Assembly (NCBI GenBank): GCA_019918135.1
Contig: WBZZ01006894.1
Span: forward strand, 1 to 64,000
DNA length: 64,000 nt
DNA from: Paulinella micropora
Lineage: Eukaryota > Cercozoa > Imbricatea > Euglyphida > Paulinellidae
Direction of reading: 5' to 3'
Made by a program: the position numbers and the translations under genes
Notes under the pieces: generated by a model
The model's database searches: none
What the model was told of the DNA's origin: nothing
The model's input: only the letters and a program-made list of their open reading frames with translations
Shown here: piece by piece, positions 57,942-64,000 of the stretch
Numbering within the stretch: position 1 is the first letter of the stretch
How the letters are laid out: every line of letters begins with the position of its first letter

Positions 57942-59744
57942 ATGCTGTGGGCGGGAGGACCCGACGCTAAGCTGGTTCCTACCCGGGCTACCAAGTACTA
58001 CGCACTAGCCGTCGTGCAGTGCGCCCTGCCGCACGTCAGTGGTCTGGAGTTCGGCCTCACGGCGGGTCGGCAGTGTGTCTGGCTAGACAATTGTGCACAG
58101 CTGGCGCGCGACCTGGGCGGACGGACTGGATACCTCCACGCAGTCGACGAGTCGGACTTTACGGCAGCTGCGGATGGGCTGTGGCACACCAGCCGCTCCG
58201 AGCAGGCGCCGGCGTCAATTGCAGGTGGAAGCCACAGGGTGCCGGACCTTTTCCTCGAGCTGCAGCGCCTGGCGGGCGACGACGTGCGCCTGCTGGTGTT
58301 CGGAGACGCACGGTCGCCCCCGCCACGGCCGCCCGACTTCTGGCTGGACTTTGGCCAGCGGCACTTTTTGGACGCCGAGGGTCTCACGTCGCTGGGCCAC
58401 GGGGCAGTCGGCACAGTCTACGATGTGCCCGGGCAGGGCCACGTCCTCAAGGAGTCCCGCTGCGCGGTCGAGAATCTGGTGCCAGGGCAGGGCATCTTCT
58501 GGCACCAAACGCGGTTCGCGAGTTCGCGCTTTGCGCGGTCCGCCTCTGGTGTCGTGCCGTTGCTGCGGTACGGGTTCCGGCGGGCCAGCACCGTCGCCCC
58601 ACTGCTAATAGAATCGATGGTAGTAGGTGGTCTGTACAGTCGGTACAAACAGGAGTGGGAACACCGCGCCAAGTCGTTGCTGGTGTTGCAGACGTTGTGG
58701 CCGAAAGCGAAGGGCGAGCCGTTGTACAAGATGCTGCAGAGCCCCGCCATCGCGGGTCTGCCACAAGCTCTGGTACGCATAGAACGCGTCATCGCGGAGA
58801 TGCACGCGGCGGGGTACGCACACAACGACCTGCACGCCAACAACATCTTGGTGTCCTGTCAGCAGGTCACGGTGATTGACTACGACCTGGTCAGGCCCGC
58901 GAATGCGGATAGCACCTTCCTGGACTACCTGTCGCTGGCGCACCTGACGTTTGACGCCAACTTCGGGCCTATCTTGGAAAAGTTTTTTCCCAAGGGCGGC
59001 GCCCGCACGAAGTTAGCCTCGGCTGGGCTTGCACAGTTGCCCAGGCTGCGCCACTACGCGCACGTCGGGCGCTGGGAGGCCTTGTCGGCACTGGACCTGC
59101 TGTTGTTCCAGCGTGAACATCTGCAGTTGTTAGGTCTCGACCCCAACACCACCAGCTACGACGTCGAGTACCACCTGGCACCGCATAAGGTTATTGCCTT
59201 GCTGGCCAGCACGACGGACCCGCGGGCCTTCCGCGCGGTGCTACAATCCATGCCTCCTATAACAACTATCCCCATGTCGCTGCACGTACCGGCCTGCCTA
59301 ACCAGGACGCAGCCGCCGGCTAGCACGGTCCGTGCCCAAGAGGCCTTGGAGGACGTGGCCAGCTTGTACGGCCTGTTCTTGAACGAGGAGCAACGCCTGG
59401 CCCTGCAAACGGAAAAACTAGCGATTGAAAGTTCCGGCATGACAGAAAGCGAAGCGGCTTTTCATCGCAAGTGGGCCAAGGCCGCGTTCACGGCCCTGTC
59501 GCAGGCTGCCGCGGGCCTTGAGATTTCGGGGCCCGCTATTAGCGAAGAGGCTGCGAACAAACGTTTTCTGGCCGCGCAGCCAGCGCCGCCCAGGCTCGTG
59601 ACTCATCGGCTGGTGCACAGGAGCGGGTCCGACGGGGCTGGTCAATTGTCGGGCTACATTGGAGGGGAAACTACGCTACGACTACCGTCTGCCACACTTC
59701 GAAAGACCTCACGCCCTAGGCAGGACGTCCGTGCCACCGCCTAA
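57942..59744 (+). CDS. Protein-kinase-fold protein, 600 aa, intact
   Basis: ATG at 57942 is supported by the paralogue at 13093 (both start MLWAGG). Residues 1-145 are family-specific. The kinase-like domain has a G-loop LGHGAVGTVYDV (151-162), Lys170 (HVLKESR), catalytic loop HNDLHANN (His294, Asp296, Asn301) and the metal site Asp313 in VIDYD, a DYD in place of DFG. Such variants are typical of RIO, BUD32, APH and related atypical kinases. Residues 440-600 add a helical tail (EALEDVASLYGLFLNEEQRL, AFHRKWAKAAFTALSQAAAG). Likely Ser/Thr or small-molecule kinase; substrate unknown. It is the only whole member of three copies in the window. Confidence 0.85.
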   Translation: MLWAGGPDAKLVPTRATKYYALAVVQCALPHVSGLEFGLTAGRQCVWLDNCAQLARDLGGRTGYLHAVDESDFTAAADGLWHTSRSEQAPASIAGGSHRVPDLFLELQRLAGDDVRLLVFGDARSPPPRPPDFWLDFGQRHFLDAEGLTSLGHGAVGTVYDVPGQGHVLKESRCAVENLVPGQGIFWHQTRFASSRFARSASGVVPLLRYGFRRASTVAPLLIESMVVGGLYSRYKQEWEHRAKSLLVLQTLWPKAKGEPLYKMLQSPAIAGLPQALVRIERVIAEMHAAGYAHNDLHANNILVSCQQVTVIDYDLVRPANADSTFLDYLSLAHLTFDANFGPILEKFFPKGGARTKLASAGLAQLPRLRHYAHVGRWEALSALDLLLFQREHLQLLGLDPNTTSYDVEYHLAPHKVIALLASTTDPRAFRAVLQSMPPITTIPMSLHVPACLTRTQPPASTVRAQEALEDVASLYGLFLNEEQRLALQTEKLAIESSGMTESEAAFHRKWAKAAFTALSQAAAGLEISGPAISEEAANKRFLAAQPAPPRLVTHRLVHRSGSDGAGQLSGYIGGETTLRLPSATLRKTSRPRQDVRATA

Positions 59745-59886
59745 GCTTTTTTTTCTGTTCTTGCGCAGAACGGTACAAAAGGAGAATTCGAGGATATTTG
59801 TGTGTGTGTCTTTCTTTTTTTTATTTTGCTAAGATTCGGGTCGTAGGTTCTGGAGTTCCAAAACAAATGTCTTGGTCCATCGCTGG

Positions 59887-59902
59887 CTTTATTAAAAAAA
59901 AA
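59887..59902 (+). terminator. ATTAAA motif after the kinase gene
   Basis: TTTATTAAAAAAAAAG about 140 bp after the stop of the kinase gene, just before repeat sequence begins. Comparable ATTAAA motifs follow the MYND, Sel1, fibre-like and LRR genes. Confidence 0.35.
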
Positions 59903-59949
59903 GAACATAGACCACTTCTAGCCGCCGAAGCACTCAGCTCCATCCCCCT

Positions 59950-62900
59950 TTTTCTGCACCTTTTCAGTGCCTTCCAATGTAAGACCGTCGAGCTTTAATT
60001 CAGCGCATTCTTTTTCGCACTCTCTTGGCGCCCCTACTCCCCCCCCCCTTCCCTCCCGCTCCCGATTTCCCCTTCCCCTGCTCCTTGAGCCCCCGGGCTC
60101 AGGGGGCTCAGAGGGAGGGAGGAAAGAAAGGGGGAGGGGGGGGGGAGGGGGCGCCCCCCCCCATAGCACATTGACCACCGCCCATCCATTCGCGCAGGGT
60201 CGTGCTGGAGCACGGTCCTCCGCTCCTAGTTTTCAGTACTCAAGTGTAGGACCGTCGAGTGGGCCGGATGCTGCGGCAGCCTGAGAGTGCCGTTGCAAGT
60301 GTCAAGTGTAAGACTTTGTCGAGTTTTAATCCAGCGTAGACTTTTTTTGCACTTTCTTGGCGCCCTACTCCCCCTACCCTCTCCTGCCTCTTCTTCTCTC
60401 CCCTCTACTCCATCCCCCCCCCCCTAGCCCGGGGGGCTCAAGGGAGGGGAAGGGGCGCGCTTTGCCGGTGGCGCAGAAGCTACAAACAAAATAAATACAT
60501 GCAACGCCTCCACTAACCCTTTCCCCCCTATGCCGGGCGCCTTTCCCCCTTCCCTCTTACTGACGGGGGGGGGGGGGGAAGATAGATTAAATCCTCCCCG
60601 GCCCCTTCTCCTCTTAGTTTTCAGCGCCAAGATTACAACTTTGTCACGGATTTTTTTTGCGCTGATTTTTGTACACCGGCAAAGCGTGCCCCCCTTCTTC
60701 CCTTCCCCCGTCTGTTCCCTTTGTTGTCGGACAAAAAAAATTTTTTTTCTTCCTCTTTTCATATTTGTCTGACCTTGCGCACGGTGGCTGAGCTATGACA
60801 CGGACAGGACGCCGTCGGGGGTATTGAGGCCCTTGTCCTTCTAGCACATTGACCACCGCCCATCCATCCGCCACAGGGTCGTGCTGGAAGCACGGTGCCC
60901 CTGAGTGTAAGACCGTCAAGCTTTAATTCAACGTATTCTTTTTCGCACTCTCTTGGCGCGCGAGTAGAGCACAGACGGTGCCGGCCAGGGTTCTAACATA
61001 GGCTACCGCAGCGACATGACGTAGGCCGGATGCTGCGGCAGCCTGAGGGGTGCCGTTGCAAATGTCAGGTGCAATGCCTTGTCGAGCTTTAATTCAGCGT
61101 GAATTCTCCCCATCTCCTAATTCTCAGTGTCAAGTGTAAGACTTTGTCGAGTTTTAATTCAGCGTGGACTTTTCTTGTACACCGGCGAAGCGCGCCCCTC
61201 TACTCCATCCCCCCCTCTGTATCCAGAAATCCTTTCTGCCAACCTCCCCTGAGCCCAGGGGGCTCAAGGAGCAGGGGGAGGGGAAGGGCGCAGAAGCTAA
61301 AAAAGAAATAAATACATAAAATGCCTCCACTAGGCCCCCACTCTCTTCCCTCGCCCGCTCCCCGTTCTCTCCTAGTTCTCAGCGCCAAGATTAAAAACTT
61401 TGTCTGGGATTTTCTTATTATCTTTTTCTTGTACGTTCTTAGCGCGTCCCTGCCCCTCCTCTCCCGCTCCCGCTCCCGATTCTCAGACAGTGAGGGGGGG
61501 CGGGGGGGAAGCACATCCCGCCTCCTTCTTCCCCCCTTCCTCTTCCTCCCTCCCTCCCCCTCGTCTGTTCCCTTTGTTGTCGGGCAAAAAAAATTCTTTT
61601 CCTCTTTTCATATTTTCCTGACCCTGCGCACGGTGGCTGAGCCATGGCACGGACAGGACGCCGTCGGGGTAGTGAGGCTTTTGTCTTTCTAGCACATTGA
61701 CCATTGTCATCCATCCGCGCGCAGGGTCATGCCGGAGCACGGTGCTCCGCTCCTAGTTTTCGGTGCCCCAAGTGTAAGACCGTCGAGCTTTGATTCAACG
61801 TATTCTTTTTCGCACTCTCTTGGCGCGCGAGCAGAGCACAGACGATGCCGGCTAAGGTTCTAGCATAGGCTACCGCAGCAACATGACGTGGACCGGATGC
61901 CGCGGCAGCCTGAGGGTGCCGTTGCAAGTGTCAAGTGTAATGCCTTGTCGAGTTTTAATTCAGCGTGATTTTTCCTGCACTTTCTCGCCCCCTGCCTCTT
62001 CCTCTCTCCCCTGAGCCCAAGAAACTCAAGTGGAAAGGGTGAATGGCGCAGAAGCTACAAACAAAATAAATACATGTCAAGATTACAACTCTGTCACGGA
62101 TTTTTTTTTTTTTTTGTACATTTCTTGGCGCGCCCCCTTCTTTAGCGCGCCCCTGCCCTCCCTTTCCCGCTTCCGCTCCCGATTCTCAGACAGTGAGGGG
62201 GGGCGGGGGGAGGCACATCCCGCCCCCTTCTTCACCCCTTCCCCTTCCTCCCCCCCCCCCCCCCCTTCTTTCCCCCCGTCTGTGCCCTTTGTTGTCGGGC
62301 AACAAATTTTTTTTTCCTCTTTTCATATTTTTGACCTTGCGCACAGTGGCCGAGCCATGGCACGGACAGGACGCCGTCTGGGTAGTGAGGCTTTTGTCCT
62401 CCTAGCACATTGACCACCGCCATCCATCCGCCGCAGGGTCGTGCCGGGGCACGGTGCGCAAGATCTGCGGAAATATCTGCGGGAATATGAAAAGTGGAAA
62501 AGAAAGTTTTTTTTGGAACGCGTTTGCACGCGCAAACAAGGGACGAGGGGGGGGGGGATAGCAGGGGACAAGGGGGAACAGAGGGACGAGAGGGACGGGG
62601 AGGGGGGAGCACACCCCGCCCCTCCCTGTACACGTTCTCAGTGCCAAGATTAAAATTGTTTCTTTCAGTAATTTTTTCTCGCGTGGTTTTTTCTTGTACA
62701 CCGGCGAAGCGCGCCCCTACCCTCCCTCCCCCTTTCCCTCTCCAGCTCCCGACCCTCAGACGAGGGACTAGACAATTCGTGCTCTCCCCCCCTTCCCCTG
62801 CCTCTTCTTCTTTCCCCTCTACTCCCTCCTATCCCCCTGAGCCCGGGGGGCTCAAAGAGCAGGGGGCCAGAATTGCAACAAAACTAAGAAGATTCCATTG

Positions 62901-64000
62901 AGGCCATGGCGGGGGGCACCCCCCCCCGTATCCTCAAATCCTTTCTGCCACCCTTCCCTCTTCCCTCCCCTGAGCCCAGGGGGCTCAAGGAGCAGGGGGG
63001 CTCAAGGAGCAGGGGGGGGGAGGGGGAGGGGAAAGGCGCAGAAGCTGCAAAAGAAATAAATACATGCAACGCCTCCACTAACCCCCTCCCTCCTTTCATA
63101 TTTTTCTGACCTTGCGCACGATGGCCGAGCTATGGCACGGGCAGGAAGCCGTCGGGGTAAGTGAGGGGCTCTTGTCCTCCTGGCACATTGACCACCGCCC
63201 ATCCATTCGCCGCAGGTCGTGCTGGAGCACGGTGCTCTGCTCCTAGTTTTCAGTGCCCACGTGCACGACCGTCGAGCTTTAATTCAGCGTATTCTTTTTC
63301 GTACTCTTGGCGCGCGAGCAGAGCACAGACGGTGCCGGCCGGGGTTCTAATATAGGCTACCGCAGAAATATGACGTGGGCCGGATGCTGCGGCAGCCTGA
63401 GGGTGCCGTTGCAAATGTCAAGTGTAAGACTTTGTCGAGCTTTAATTCAGCGTAAATTACATTTTCTTGGCGCGGCCCCTGCCCTTTCCCTCTCCCTGTT
63501 CTCAATGCAAATATTAAAACTTTGTCAGGGATTTCTTTTTAATTTTTTTTGTGTACGTTCTTAGCGCGCCCCTGCCTCTTCCCTCTGCATGGAACGCGTT
63601 TGCACGCGCAAACAAGGGACGAGGGGAGGGGGGGGGGGGTATAGCAGGGGACAAGGGGAACAGAGGGACGAGGGGGGGGGGCGGAGGGGCACATCCCGCC
63701 CCTTTCTTTCCCCCTTCCTCTTTCCCCCCCGTCTGCTTTCTTTGTTGTCAGACCAAAAGAAAATTTGTCCTCTTTTCATATTATTCTAACCTTGCGCACG
63801 AGAATGGCCGAGCCATGGCACGGACAGGACGCCGTCGGGGTAAGTGAGGTTCTTGTCTTCCTAGCACATTGACCACCACCCATCCATCCATTCGCCGCAG
63901 GGTCGTGCTGGAGCACGGTGCCTTGAGTGTAAGACCGTCGAGCTTTAATTCAGCGTGTTCTTTTTCGCACTCTCTTGGCGCCCCCCTCCTCCCCCCTCCC
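59950..64000. repeat. Right-type repeat mosaic to the window end
   Basis: A modules in forward orientation, a double-hairpin element (about 60085-60165), G modules (near 60778, 61630, 62340, 63115, 63797), E modules (60470, 61290, 62047 partial, 63038) and an F module (about 62850-62920, forward). A G-tail variant with GACGGTGCCGGCC and GCTACCGCAGCGACATGAC recurs near 60970, 61840 and 63330 (also 50875). No gene seen. Confidence 0.65.

Overview
The window looks like part of a large, repeat-choked DNA genome of a protist-associated giant virus (Nucleocytoviricota-like). The genes are intron-free single frames of the kinds common in such viruses: F-box/leucine-rich-repeat (LRR) proteins, Sel1-like repeats, a MYND zinc finger, kinase-fold proteins, a fibre-like protein with a myristoylation-type N-terminus, and TnpB transposon relics. 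No hallmark virus gene (capsid, polymerase, packaging ATPase) lies here, so a protist nuclear genome is not excluded. No rRNA, tRNA or CRISPR was seen.

Only about a quarter of the sequence is unique; it forms islands of 0.3-3 kb. Islands, left to right: unknown 310-aa gene (36-968), LRR gene (2789-4459), tandem-repeat gene remnant (4959-5720), TnpB relic (7095-7500), secreted/membrane glycoprotein-like gene (7624-8367), broken fibre-like gene (8440-9197), F-box/LRR gene in two frames (10106-11621), kinase fragment (13093-13957), small coiled-coil gene (16742-17137), fibre-like gene (17458-18381), F-box/LRR gene in two frames (21358-23060), Sel1 remnant (23066-23262), small multi-copy gene (25779-26090), Sel1 gene (26401-26841), LRR remnant (27600-28690), TnpB relic (36955-37835), F-box/LRR gene (40691-41730), fibre-like gene (41860-42576), LRR fragment (42761-43203), MYND gene (47433-48035), Cys-rich secreted-protein gene in pieces (55009-56191), broken kinase (56406-57606) and intact kinase (57942-59744).

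The rest is a mosaic of a few dispersed repeat modules, named here: A (sequence around GCCAAGTGTAAGACTTTGTC), E (CAGAAGCTACAAACAAAATA), F (around ACAAAACTAAGAAGATTCCA), B/H (an 18-bp micro-tandem plus a GGCGCC dyad; called B in the left part and H in the right), G (right part only, around GCACGGTGGCCGAGCC), and GC-rich double-hairpin elements. Some modules resemble the promoters and 3' ends of genes in this same window.

The strongest window-wide signal is polarity. Families A, E, F and B/H are in reverse orientation left of about 28 kb and forward to the right, with two small exceptions (about 2.3-2.6 kb and 35.2-36.4 kb). Together with TnpB relics, hairpin-rich modules and repeat-borne gene ends, this suggests a strand-biased, hairpin-dependent mobile repeat system. 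That is inference from pattern reading, not from a search.
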